Assembly: GCA_030765065.1 (NCBI GenBank)
Contig: CM060978.1
Span: 221,731,498 to 221,795,497, forward strand
Length of the DNA stretch: 64,000 bases
Origin: Deroplatys truncata
Taxonomy: Eukaryota > Arthropoda > Insecta > Mantodea > Mantidae
Direction: 5' to 3'
In this document: positions 48,691-59,289 of the stretch, in pieces
How the letters are laid out: the number at the start of each line of letters is the position of its first letter
Position numbering within the stretch: the stretch's first letter is position 1
The notes under the pieces: generated by a model
Told to the model about the DNA's origin: nothing
Seen by the model: only the letters and a program-made list of their open reading frames with translations
Databases searched by the model: none
Made by a program: the position numbers and the translations under genes

Positions 48691-51147
48691 AGTGGGTCCC
48701 AATTATCGCGTCGGGACTTCACGTTTCCACCCCTTCATATCTCAACTGCAAAATGCACTCAGGGATCGTGGCGAAGGCATGCGTGAATAGGATTGGGCAG
48801 GGCATTTCTCAGATTTTAATGGTACTCACTCACCAGTCAAACGAGTCCGCCTGAGACCACATACTGCCCCTTTGATCCACGCTTTCCTAAGATATTAGAA
48901 CTATCTGGAATCCTGGTGTGACGATTAACTGTTGCATCTCTCATCAATACTGGACACCGTGCCACGTCGAGTTCAACCCGATATCAACACTTTTCCAACA
49001 GGAGTACTTAAATGTTCGACCCACTGTACATATAATGAAAGAGGCACCATTAGGTACTATTAGGAGATCGCTCTACATCAGCTAAAGCCCTCGCCACTGC
49101 AACATGCTGGTGCCACTAAATGTCCCGGTTGAAAGAGATGACATTTTCAGACATTTCTTTCAAACCGATTTCTGAGGCAATCGCTTCACGGTATGTTAAA
49201 AGAAGGATAAATATGAAAGAAAAGAATCCCCGAAACAAAGCGGGGAACTAGGTGGAAGCACGATTTAATCCGAGTTAAGCCATTTCCCAGTTCTTACCTT
49301 AAGTGCTACAAAAAATCATACTAGAGTACGGCAGGATGGAAATTGTTCAGAAGCAGTTTTATTAAATGGCTTATAATGTAATGAACATTTGATACAAAAT
49401 GCCATTCCGTTTATAGTCCTATTTTAAACTTGATCAAGATGTTTAAAGTTTGAAACATCTCAAGCCGTTCAAAAACTTTTAGCTTCATCCGATTGAGCAC
49501 CGATCTGTTTTATAACCTTTGCTACTCAGTTAAGGGGAGAAAAGAGGAAAACTAAGGTATACAAATGTGCGATCTTATATCTCGTGAAAAATTCTTTAAT
49601 CATCAACTTATTTGTATAACCAGAAACACTATAACTTCTGAACTTTAGTGAAACTAACAGTGTAAAGTAGTGTAAGTTTAATATACAAATTTTAGATATG
49701 ATAATGGGTAGATGCAATATTTAGAAGTATACAAAATATTAGCCCATAATGTTACTAAGATAGCATGCTACTGTATGCAATTTTCGCACAAGATTTGATT
49801 CTTTAAAATTTAAAACAAAATTGATTATTTATCAAATCAGGATTTTAGAAATATCCGTAATCGAGCATCACAGAATTATGAAAATGTTAAAATTTCAAAT
49901 AGTGCCTATCTTCAAAATATGCATTTCCAGTTAAGGTTTTCCTTACTCTAAGACATTAGCAGGAGGTGGATTCCAGTGACATGGAATTATTTTTGGGTCA
50001 CTCTAAAGTATCGATATAAGCTTGACCTTAGAAAGTTTGCCATTTTTTAATTTCTCCTTTTACCCTCTCTTGGGGTATTGTGTTTCTGGCATGCAAAGCG
50101 GATATAGCACCATCTACACTAGATTTAATCTTGTTGCCAATAAATTATGGCTCATTCATCTATCTTATTCTCATTTCTCCACACTTGGCACATAATCAAA
50201 ATGCCTTTTAAAACCACTGGTTGGTTGTTTTCTTTCCGGTGTATTGCATCTTCCTAAAACTGAAAACAGCGCCTGTTAATATTCTTTATACCTTAATTAA
50301 ACGTCATATAAGTTACTCATGCAACAAGGCAGTAAAATGAATCAAATTTATAGACGGGATGAACTTGTTACAAAACTCAGTTTCATGTATAAGCAGTTTA
50401 TAAACTATAAAAACTCAGATAGTTTTATTTTAGAAAATAATCTAGTATTGGTAGTAAATAATACATTATAAATACGTAATTTCTTTGTTGGAAGTTATAT
50501 AACTTTCAAAAAATATAAAGGTACCAAAAGAAAGCTTATAATTATCGAATAATATGTAGCACGAAATAAAATGGTCTGAAAAGGCAAAACAATGATTATT
50601 CTTGCACCTATATGAAACAACGTCAAAGGATACTTAGGTTTATAGTTTCTTATAAAAATATTATCATACTTTACTGAAGTCGTTAATTGTTTTGACCTAC
50701 AAATTTCACACTCCTTTAAATATTCCTGCGGTTTCCTTTAAGTTTTAGTACCATACATACTCACGGTTAAAAAAAAGTAGTAAGCATGGACCGATAGCTG
50801 TCATTTGCTCTAATGTAAAGAAACTAGTGCAAGATTGAAACAAATTATTCGCCCCTGGGTTTCGTTTTGTCTCTCTATTTTACATTACTATTGCAAAATG
50901 TGAATAATTCTGTTAGGTATATAATAATAGTAGAAACGTCATCTACAATTATATTTTGCTTTACGTTGTATTATTAGGTACTATTAATAATTATTAATAT
51001 TGTTTATAATTATTAGTTTTATTATTAATTTTACATATATATGGTTTTACGGTTTTAAGTATTTCATTTCTTCAACAGTACTTGTAGTCCATTAAATGTT
51101 ATATGATAAAACACAGGTTTCTACAATTGATCATTATCATCTTTGTC
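48691..51147. other. AT-rich DNA, no gene recognised
   Basis: No motif-bearing frames and no F1 or F2 landmarks. Confidence 0.45.
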
Positions 51148-51371
51148 GTTCTTTGTGGTCTAAGGGTACATGCTAGCATCTAGTTCCCGACGTCGTGGGT
51201 ACAAACACGGCGGAGGCGATGGGTTTTTTTTTGGGCGTAAAAATCCTTAGCATGGCTTCCGTGGAAAGGGAAGCATAGCCGGTGGTCCTGTGTCGTAGAT
51301 TTACGGCACGTAAAAGAACCTCAAGCCTAATAAAGAGACCTCTGAGCAAAATTTCTGGTCTTTCAGCCCAA
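51148..51371 (+). mobile_element. tRNA-derived SINE, family c
   Basis: A head TTTGTGGTCTAAGGGTACAT with a degraded B box (GTGGGTACAAACACGG), then a T-run and a body containing TTTACGGCACGTAAAAGAAC and GCAAAATTTCTGGTCTTTCA. These body blocks are familiar from insect SINEs as I know them. It is moderately diverged. Confidence 0.6.
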
Positions 51372-51718
51372 TATATAATGGGGCGCTTAAGAACCATAGT
51401 AGTTAAAGAGTGTCCATAAATAAAACTCAGTCATTCCATCATCATCATGATCATTTAGGATTAGATATTATCGGTGTGTTCCGGCTCCATTTAAAGTAAT
51501 TGGTCGCTCCATTTATTATTAGTCGGTCACAAAGTTCGGTTTATATTTTAAAATATTCTGAGTTATGGGTCCTTTTTTCCATTCTTAATACATGTTGATA
51601 CCAGCTTTTTCTATATTCTTCAATTGTTTCTACAATAAAGAAAAATAATAAATAAGCCATTAAGACAAATTACAATCTACTTTTCTAGCGAAAATGTTAG
51701 TGTGAAACAGAAAACATA
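51372..51718. other. spacer, no gene recognised
   Basis: Nothing recognised. Confidence 0.4.
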
Positions 51719-51955
51719 GTCCGCCTCTATGGTGTCGGAGTGGGTGGCTGCTTCACATTCAAGAGGTCCCGAGTTCGAATCTTGATTAGGGTGAGTTACC
51801 TGGATAAGGTTTTTTCCGAGATTTTCCTTTGTCCTGAAAATACGAATGTTGGTTAAATTTAAGCTCTGTGGACCCTGGGCTCATGGCCCATTTGAGTGTA
51901 ATTTTACCCATTTCATTCATAGTCCGATATGACCTAACCAGTTAAATAACTAAAC
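51719..51955 (+). mobile_element. tRNA-derived SINE, family d
   Basis: Head CTATGGTGTCGGAGTGGGTG (A box) and CCCGAGTTCGAATCTTG (B box), then GTGAGTTACCTGGATAAGG and TTTTTTCCGAGATTTTCC, a central block shared by many insect SINEs. It ends in an A-rich tail (AAATAACTAAACTAAAA). Confidence 0.7.
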
Positions 51956-52637
51956 TAAAAGCACAACATAGGCTCATTGAAATAGTAAAATAAAGCAGGT
52001 ACCATCTATTTTCGAATGTTCACACCCGGAAGTGTAAGATAAGTATGACCAGCTTAGCCTACAATCACCGCTATCAGATGCCACACACTTAGAATCTAAA
52101 GGATATTATTTTGCTCATAAATAATTAATAGAAGTTTTTGAATACGTATTTATATACAAAGAATATCATTTCGGCATTGTCATCATTCACATTAAACAAC
52201 TTACATTCCGAAGTTCTTTCATCCCTCATAACACTCCGTCAGTCCTTATTAAAATCCTACCGAGTTTGGAACAAAAAACATATTAAAGGTAGTCAGCTTC
52301 TTATTTCGTTCTCAGCTTTGTGACAGCCTATACAAAGTTGTGACACGTGAGCTAAATGTAAATGCTCTAAGTTTTTATAACTAGACTGCCTGAATAATGC
52401 CTTCTTTAATACCTTTTCTGATATTTTGATATTATCATGCTATACATATTTATGAACGTATTCAATGTCGAACTGATTAAAGACTACTCCATTAATTATA
52501 AGACACCCGCTTCTTTTAGGGCAAAGCCTAAAAAATGCATTTTTTCGTATAATTTTGGCTGAAACATAGTATTTTGAAGCTATATAGCATGTTATGGACA
52601 TTTTAAGCAACATTAATTTTCGTATTTGAGATGCTTT
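51956..52637. other. no gene recognised
   Basis: AT-rich with short frames only. Confidence 0.4.
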
Positions 52638-53584
52638 TTACTTTCTGTACTACGTATAGTAAGTAGGGGAAGTATTGCATTCCACCCAAAAATTCGATAT
52701 CGAGATTTCACCGGAAATGTATGTTTTGAGACCCCCTGAATCCAAAAAAGGCATTTTTGGAAACATGTCCTTGTGTGTGTGTGTGAACAGCATAACTCAG
52801 AAACGAACAGTCGGATAAACACCAAACTTGGTATTTAGGTCCAGTATCTTCCAGAGATGCAACACGAAGGTTTTCAAGAAAATCCACCCACCCCAGATTA
52901 CCCTTTACATGGAGCATTTTTTGAAAATTTTAATTTTCTCAAAAATAGCTCTAACGATTTTAATTAAAATATCATATGTTTAAGATATTTTCATAACAAA
53001 TAAAGTGTATATCTTGAATTTTCTTGAAATGTCTCCAAAAGTATTCTTCATTGTCAACGACTTTTGCATAACTGGTAAACCATAAGAGACAAAATTTTAC
53101 TATACAAAAAATGTAGATCACGTTAAAAAAACAATTTATTCATATACATTTTTTTGTTGAGTGAGCCATTTTCGTGATATTGCGTGTTATTCCCTTAAAT
53201 GTTTCAATACTTATTTTCTCAAATGGGAATTCGTTATTTATTTTTTTTGTCTTGGATATGCAAAGAGTATAAATCTGTGGCAAAGAGAATGGTGCTGCAC
53301 CTAGCAACTAGCTATTAAGAGATACGTCTATGCTTAAAGGCTACTGTATTTCTATATTCCCCTTGCAAATACAAAACATGGGGAACATAGTACGCCTTAA
53401 GCGATGCTCAAATATTTTTAGAACTGGTCGCTATGTGTAAAATGTAATTCTCTTTGCATGTCAAAAGATCGTTTCTGCAAATGTTTATCTCGATTAATAT
53501 GAAATAGATGGAGAATAAGGGTTTGTAAAAATAGTTTGTACAAGAGTAGAGAAATTCATGTGAGTCTAACACATCAGATTTTTG
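52638..53584 (+). repeat. F1 repeat, full-length copy with distal inverted module
   Basis: Starts TTACTTTCTGTACTACG and ends TAACACATCAGATTTTT. The distal part (53280-53460) contains two related blocks facing each other: GCAAAGAGAATGGTGCTGCA...TTAAAGGCTAC and the reverse of GCAAAGAGAATTACATTTTA...TTAAGGCGTAC. This is the same variant module as in the 3.1 and 27.7 kb copies. Confidence 0.92.
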
Positions 53585-54199
53585 TTTTTTATCCTCAATT
53601 TAGAAAAATCACTTTTCCTATGCTTTAGGCATTGAATATTTTTTTTGTAGGGGTGTTGAGGCACACGAAGCACCAGGAATAAATAATACACTTACTTCAA
53701 AATTAATTTTCTTCTTCCATTTTAGATTTTGCCCTTTTATAAAAGTCAGATACGCGGGAGGAATTCTTTTCAGCCAACCTCAGTGATAACTTTGACGATT
53801 GTATTTCTAGAAAAATACATTAAAATGCTTGTTCCAACGAACCTGGCTAGTGTATCTGGGGATTTTTCCTAGCTGTATATTTGAACTCAGGGGTAATACG
53901 AGGTTCCAAGACCTCCTACATTTCACATAGTAGTAAAAAAGAGCAACAAAATGAATTCCGATAAATCGCTGCATTTCACGTTCACTGTGTTCTGTTTATA
54001 CTAACTTTTACAATGTTACACTTATTGCCTACAGTTTTGAGAACCTTGTCATGTTTCAGAACCATGTCAAACATATTTATTCTAATTATTCATAAACAAA
54101 TTTTCACCCACAAATTTATTTATCAAAAATTAGAAGTATCTGACTGTATCCTACCAATTGCACTCGTTCCTGCTAAACCATTATTTCCAATTCTATTTT
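53585..54199. other. no clear gene; possible downstream part of the Gag element
   Basis: The minus strand continues with frequent stops from the Gag-like sequence upstream. One stretch (VLEPRITPEFKYTARKNP) could be retroelement-derived but carries no protease or polymerase motif. Confidence 0.25.
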
Positions 54200-54645
54200 C
54201 ACCCGTTTGATGTATGCTATTTCCTACCATTCGCATTGTTATTTCTCTCCTTCTATTGGTGAATTTCTCCAACTTCTATTTCTTTCCTCTCGTCTAGGCG
54301 ATCATAATTATTTTGAGGGCAATATTCACTATTAGAGCTATGTCTACCTCTAAACAGTTGATTTCCTCCCTGTATCTATCAAATCTTCCTATATTCATAT
54401 AATGAACCTGAACTTGTGCACCTCTCTGGCCTGATTTTCTATGTTACTGATTTCTATCGAAACGATTTCTGTTTCAATTTTTCTACTGTGCTGGGTCTGA
54501 TCTAGGAACTGGACCTCTGTCTATTCCTAACTTCATTTCGATTTCCATTTCTATGAAACTGTGCCCCTTGTCCGAAGAAATGTGGAATTTCCAAGGTATT
54601 TCTTGCTTGATTTCTCCTACCTCGGTGTTTTGTTTATTACTCTTT
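54200..54645 (-). pseudogene. Gag-like reading frame, piece 4 (C-terminal)
   Basis: On the minus strand the sequence resumes RRLKSNKQNTEVGEIKQE after the GC-rich insertion, followed by Asn/Arg/Gln-rich stretches such as FGQGAQFHRNGNRNEVRNRQ in a shifted frame. Such composition is usual in the nucleic-acid-binding tail of retrotransposon Gag proteins. It is pyrimidine-rich on the plus strand, like the other pieces of this element, and has several stops. Confidence 0.45.
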
Positions 54646-54903
54646 AGCCTTCTTGGGCAGCGGTCACTGCTTCGCCACGGCACCAGCACTCTCACCGCAC
54701 GCTTCCAGTCAGCACCACACCTCACCTCCAACCACAGCAGTCGCCAACAACACAGCACGGCTCATCACCTCACTCATCGCAGCAGCCACCACCACAACAT
54801 TCTACACCACTGCGGGGCAGCGCAGTGATTGCCGGAGTTCCTCGAGATTTGCCTACAAGATACATACTCTTCGCAGCTCAACACCGGTGGCCTTCTACCT
54901 TGA

Positions 54904-55236
54904 AGGCCTTGTCGCAGATGCTGCTGCTACGGCCATGACTCTACAACCTGCGCTGCACCACCCCGGTGCCACTATTGCGGTGCATCGAGCTTGACAACAC
55001 AGTGCACCAGACATGATCTTCGCCGTCGACGTCGGTGCTGCGCCTCCTGCAACGGCCACGGCCACTTTACCGGCAGGTGCAGTGCCCATTGTATCCAAGA
55101 AGCCATCGACCATCACAGCCTGAAACCATCTACACTGCTCCAGCCGCTCCTCCGACGACAACGCCACCTTCAGCGCCGGCCATCACCGACACCACCCTTC
55201 GAGATGCAGTCCAGAATCTCCACACGGAGGTCCTAA
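54904..55236 (+). pseudogene. zinc-knuckle (CCHC) ORF1/Gag-type segment
   Basis: In one frame three knuckles follow each other: C-X2-C-X4-H-X4-C (Cys at 54910, 54919 and 54949, His at 54934), C-X2-C-X3-S-X4-C (54967-55005, Ser replacing the usual His) and C-X2-C-X4-H-X4-C (55039-55080, His at 55063). An arginine run (RRRRR) precedes the third. This spacing matches ORF1 proteins of I/Jockey/R1-type non-LTR elements, which bind their RNA. In another frame upstream, VIAGVPRDLPTRYILFAA resembles the segment that precedes the knuckles in such proteins. A stop at 54901 and frame changes show it is broken. Confidence 0.7.
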
Positions 55237-55239
55237 ACA

Positions 55240-55683
55240 TTGGATCCCGCATCCCAGGAAGAACACATTACAACACTCACCACCGCCTTCAACTCGGCCG
55301 AGACCGATCATCATCTCTACCAACTCCTCCGCTTTGGAAACCGGACTTCAAGACCTACACGCCATCACCGCAACCTTGTCATCCTCACTCAACACATTCA
55401 CCACCAGCTGCCTGCAGCGATTAGACGACACCAACACCACAATCAGTGGCCTGGGGGAATCCTCGTCAGCCTGCCACCGATAACAGCACCGCCAGCTCCG
55501 ACAGATTTCCTGGAGGAGCTCCGGCACACGTTGTCAGGTCATGCCGACCTACTACAAACCCTGAACACTACGATGACCGAGTGGACTTCTGTCCTCTCCG
55601 GACTGAAGAGTGAGCAGGAGCGAACCAGCGTCCACTTGGCGTCACTGGAAACACGCTTTTTATCAACGGTACTACCCAAGTAG
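55240..55683 (+). pseudogene. C-terminal helical part of the ORF1-like protein
   Basis: A 147-codon open frame follows the knuckles in a shifted frame. Its end, FLEELRHTLSGHADLLQTLN then TTMTEWTSVLSGLKSEQERT, has heptad-like leucines and probably formed a coiled coil. The first half is His/Arg-rich and is probably out of frame: another frame gives LHAITATLSSSLNTF, also heptad-like. It ends at a stop before the A-rich tail. I infer that it belongs with the knuckle segment, because the GC content is continuous. Confidence 0.45.
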
Positions 55684-55974
55684 GGCTCCTATCGAGGGCC
55701 GCGCAAAAATCACTAAAATGATGAAATATACAACGCCACATCCCTTCCAAATCCTAACCACGCAACTCCCCGTGAGTGGCGGCCAGAGCCTCGGTTATGG
55801 TCGTCACCCGGACACTTCCTTACTCCGCTGCCAGCGCAATTAGCTAGCAGCCACCCATCCTTCCGCGTACTAACGGGAGTGCAGCAGCGGAACCTCAATA
55901 CCTCTCCTTACTTCTCCACGACAAATCCTTCCTATTCCCGAAACCAAAAAAAAACAAAAAACAAAAAACCAAAT

Positions 55975-56222
55975 CGATCATTTTTGGCACGTTACTGGGC
56001 TTTGCTGTTACCAGATAGTGCTGAATAGTTTCTGGAAAATATCTCCTTACAATATTTATGAGATCTTGGTCACTTATTGGTGGATGGTGGATCTAGCTTT
56101 CAAAATTTCCTGGTTAGTTTCATAAAATGATTTACAATTGAATGGTTATATTTTCCATTTCACAACTTTTAATCTAATGCTTGCTTGCCCATTTACTCCC
56201 TACTATCTGCTCATGAACACGT
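55975..56222 (-). pseudogene. Gag-like reading frame, piece 3
   Basis: On the minus strand, after the Tc1 insertion point, a degraded stretch leads to HHPPISDQDLINIVRRYFPE and then TIQHYLVTAKPSNVPKMIDL, which reads like the C-terminal part of a retrotransposon capsid domain. It is then cut by the GC-rich retroposon. The sequence joins logically to piece 2 on one side and piece 4 on the other. Confidence 0.6.
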
Positions 56223-56223
56223 A

Positions 56224-57467
56224 TACTATGTGATCAAAAGTATCCGAACACCCCACAAACATACGTTTTTCATCTTAGGTGCATTGTGCTGCCACCTACT
56301 GCCTGGTACTCATTATCCGTGACCTCAGTAGTCATTAGACATCGTGAAACAGCAGAATGGGACGCTCCGTGGAACTCACGGACTTTGAACGTGGTCAGAT
56401 GATTGGGTGTCACTTCTGTCAGAAGTCTGTATGCGAGATTTCCACACTCCTAAAAATCCCTAGGTCCACTGTTTCTGATGTGATAGTGAAGTGGAAACGT
56501 GAAGGAACATGTACAGCACAAAAGCGTACAGGCCGATCTCGTCTGTTGACTGACAGAGACCGCCGACATTTGAAGAGGGTCGTAAAGAGTAATACGCAGA
56601 CACCTATCGAGACAATCACACAGGAATTCCAAACTGCATCAGGATCCAATCCAAGTACTGTGGCAGTTAGGCGTGAGGTGAGAACCCTTGGATTCCATGG
56701 TCGAGCGGCTACTCATAAGCCACACATCACGCAGGAAAATGCCAAACGACGCCTCGCTTGGTGTAAGGAGCGTCAACATTACACGATTGAACAGGAGCAA
56801 AACGTCTGGAGTGACGAATCACGGTACACAATGTGGCGATCCGATGGCAGGGTGTAGGTATGGCGAATACCCGGTGAACGTCATCTGCCAGCGTGTGTAG
56901 TGCCAACAGTGAAATTCGGAGGTGGTGGTGTTATGGTATGGTCGTGTTTTTCCTGGAGGGAGCTTGCACCCCTTGTTGTTTTGCGTGGCACGATCACAGC
57001 GCAGACATACATTGATATTTTAAGCACCTTTTTGCTTCCCACTGTTGAAGAGCAATTCGGGGATGGCGATTGCATCCTTCAACATGATCGAACACCTGTT
57101 CATACTGCGCGGACTGTGGCGGAGTGGTTACACGACAATAACATCCCTGTAATGGACTGGCCTGCACAGAGTCCTGACTTGAATCCTATAGAACACCGTT
57201 GGGATATTTTGGAACGCCGACTTCGTGCCAGGCCTCACCGATCTACATCGATACCTCTCCTCAGTTCCGCACTCCGTGAAGAATGGTCTGCCATTCCCCA
57301 AGAAACCTTCCAGCACCTGATTGAAAGTATGCCTGCGAGAGTGAACCCTGTCATCAAGGCAAAGGGTGGGCCAATACCATATTGACTTCCAGCATTACCG
57401 ATGGAGGGCGCCACGAATTTGTACGTCATTTTCAGCCAGGTGTCCGGATACTTTTGATCACGTAGTG
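56224..57467 (+). mobile_element. Tc1 element with matching ends
   Basis: The left end TACTATGTGATCAAAAGTAT and the right end (reverse) CACTACGTGATCAAAAGTAT continue as inverted repeats of about 29 bp. TA dinucleotides at 56222-56223 and 57468-57469 are the target duplication. Length is 1244 bp, typical of a complete Tc1 element. It sits inside the minus-strand Gag sequence, immediately after NDIDFRAF. Confidence 0.95.
56357..57385 (+). pseudogene. Tc1 transposase, intact except one in-frame stop
   Basis: One frame covers 342 codons plus the terminal stop, the usual Tc1 length. The N-terminal part (MGRSVELTDFERGQMIG...VCEISTLLKIPRSTVSDV) is the first helix-turn-helix. KRTGRSRLL is the GRPR-like hook before the second. 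Catalytic residues are present: D in WSDESRY, D in [11 protein letters not shown] and E in [12 protein letters not shown], with 34 residues between the last two (DD34E). The end is [13 protein letters not shown]. The only lesion seen is a TAG at 56855-56857 (codon 167), soon after the first catalytic segment. Family members usually have N-A after the second D, and here it is R-T, which may also affect activity. The start codon 56357 is the first ATG after the left end and gives the expected N-terminus. Confidence 0.93.
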
Positions 57468-57469
57468 TA

Positions 57470-57960
57470 TGTAAAGGCCCTGAAGTCAATGTCATTTCTT
57501 ACAGTTATATCTAGCCAAGCTGCTGCATTCCCCTTAAAACATTTCCTAACGATGGTCATTTTGTACTCTTCTGGTATACATTTTACGGTGAAATGCAATT
57601 CCTTAGTAAAAGATTTTGGATTCTTTGAGCCCTCATTTTTAAAATTTGGCGGTACAATTTCATATAAAATGTGATTAGGCCAGTACAAGCTATATTTTGA
57701 TCTCTGTTTCTGTGTACATTAATTCTTCGCGACTAGTAGTGCATGCACCTGCATTTTTCATAGAGATGTCTGGTAATACATTTTGTATTGTTTCTTTTCT
57801 CGCCGCTGGTTCGCTTACGTTACTGCAATTTCAATTTGGTATATTGATACTTATTCTTAAATACTAAAGCACATTTCATTTCTGTTACTTCTGTTGCTAT
57901 ATCCTTAACCTGATATGTGATTCGTTCTAAATTTCTAGCATGTATTCTAATTTCCCTTTC
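57470..57960 (-). pseudogene. Gag-like reading frame, piece 2 (capsid-like)
   Basis: On the minus strand, ARNLERITYQVKDIATEVTE (coiled-coil-like) leads after shifts to IVPPNFKNEGSKNPKSFTKE, then CIPEEYKMTIVRKCFKGNAA and AWLDITVRNDIDFRAF. The KGNAAAWLD block, with its Trp after a K-G-x-A context, is characteristic of retrotransposon Gag capsid domains. It stops at the Tc1 left-hand neighbour (57468). Confidence 0.7.
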
Positions 57961-59285
57961 TGGGGTTGCAAAAGGGACTAGAAAACTTAAAACTTATTGT
58001 GGCAAATGGCTATCGACCGTTAATTAAAAAATAAATGATAACAATTACATTTAAAAACAACTCGGTGTACAGCCTAATAGAGACCTGGAGGTTTCTGTAG
58101 GGGAGCAACTGGACAATATAAAGGGTTTTGTATAGTAAGGTTTGACTGTTACAATGAACGAAAGATGGGCTAAAAAACACATTCAGGTTACGAAACTCAA
58201 GGCAGGAATGAAAGCTGCGTAAACTCTGGGCACTCGGAGCAGAATTCCAGATATCCCGATAAAACTTCTAGAGATAATATATGGGGCAATTATTACATCT
58301 ATAATGACGTTAAATCTGGGAGTAGGATCCCACGGAAAGGCTACACCAAGCAAGAACCTAAAAGGTATCTTGGGTGTGGGTAGAGGTACGGCAAACTGCG
58401 GCATTTTTAGAGAATACGTTGCATACAGCAAAACAATTGAATGTAAGGTACGGGTGATCAAATATTGGATTAGAGTTATGAGAGGGGATCAATCACTTAT
58501 GAGAACAGTATGCTATAAGGAACAACTTAGAATGGGAGGGGAGAAGACGTGGGCAACGAAAATCAAGAGAGGGCTGGAGAGAATACCGATGGCTAAAATT
58601 TGATTTGAAGGACTTAAAAATAGAGCAAAATGTATGGAGAAAAGTGTGACTAAAAGATATAAATCGACAGCAGGCGCTGTCATAATGTAATAAGAAAGTA
58701 TACTTAAGCTTACAGCCGAAACCAAAAACAGAATGGGGTATAGAAGAATATATCTTGTTCAGAAATAGAGCCAGCAAATAAGGGCTTGCTTGGCTCAGAT
58801 AGGGATCATGGCGAGCGTTCAAATGCATTAACGAAGAAGGCATAAGAATCTGTCCCTGCTATAGAGAGGAAGAAACTTGGATTCATATTCTGGCGCATAG
58901 TACTACGGCAAAACAGTTGAGGAGAAAGCTGGTTGGAAGGGGGAGGCTATTGGTAGAATTTTACAAAAGGTTACGCAGCTCAAATCGGAGTGTAAGGAAG
59001 AGGGTCAAGGGTGGGAGGGGGAGGGTTAGTGGCTTAGGAGCGGGTATTTGTTTCGCAAATAATTGCGTGTGCTTGTAAGCAAGTTTTTCTCTTCTTCTTC
59101 ATCTGTTTTTTTAATTTCTTGTAAATATCATTAACTTTAAAGTTCAGTGTGATAAATATAGTCTGAAGCATATGATCTACAGTGTGTTATATAAACACGG
59201 ACGGTCTATCTGACCCGTGCGATGTATGAGTTTGAACATGTAAAATGTTTAAGACTAATAAATACACCACTCTACTCTACTCTAC
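57960..59285 (+). mobile_element. 5'-truncated LINE, C-terminal ORF2 remnant
   Basis: The plus strand encodes, with stops and shifts, the part after reverse transcriptase: GEQLDNIKGFV, HIQVTKLKAGMKAA, IPIKLLEIIYGAIITS, then LKGILGVGRGTANCGIFREY and ECKVRVIKYWIRVMRG. Further on is EEGIRICPCYREEETWIHIL (about 58832-58895), in the position of the C-terminal Cys/His motif. The element ends in AT-rich 3' sequence and a short CTCTA tandem tail (59270-59285). The flanks TTTCCCTTTCT and TTTCTCTTTCT may be the target duplication. Endonuclease and reverse transcriptase core are missing through 5' truncation. Confidence 0.7.
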
Positions 59286-59289
59286 TTTC

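Larger units (their letters stand above)
54646..55974 (+). mobile_element. GC-rich retroposon with ORF1-like remnant and A-rich tail
   Basis: A block of GC-rich DNA ending in an A-rich tail (55948-55972) interrupts the minus-strand Gag sequence: PKMIDLV on its right, RRLKSNK on its left. Its plus strand encodes a three-knuckle protein segment and coiled-coil-like stretches but no endonuclease or reverse transcriptase. That fits an ORF1-only derivative of a non-LTR element. I could not find a target-site duplication, so the exact borders are approximate. Confidence 0.6.

Noticed and set aside
3740..52900. A recurring frame reading NLRVASLEDTEPKYQVW in several F1 copies, as a possible small conserved protein
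   Set aside because: Differences between copies change amino acids freely, the TG/CA tract shifts the frame from copy to copy, and several copies have stops. The similarity is that of a DNA repeat, not a selected protein.
54483..55167. Open minus-strand frames of about 90 codons across the GC-rich retroposon
   Set aside because: Stops are rare in GC-rich DNA. The plus strand carries the ordered zinc knuckles, so the minus frames here are shadows, except that sequence left of 54645 belongs to the Gag element.
58183..58843. Minus-strand hydrophobic frames of 70-116 codons
   Set aside because: They are antisense to the LINE C-terminal region, which has recognisable motifs on the plus strand.
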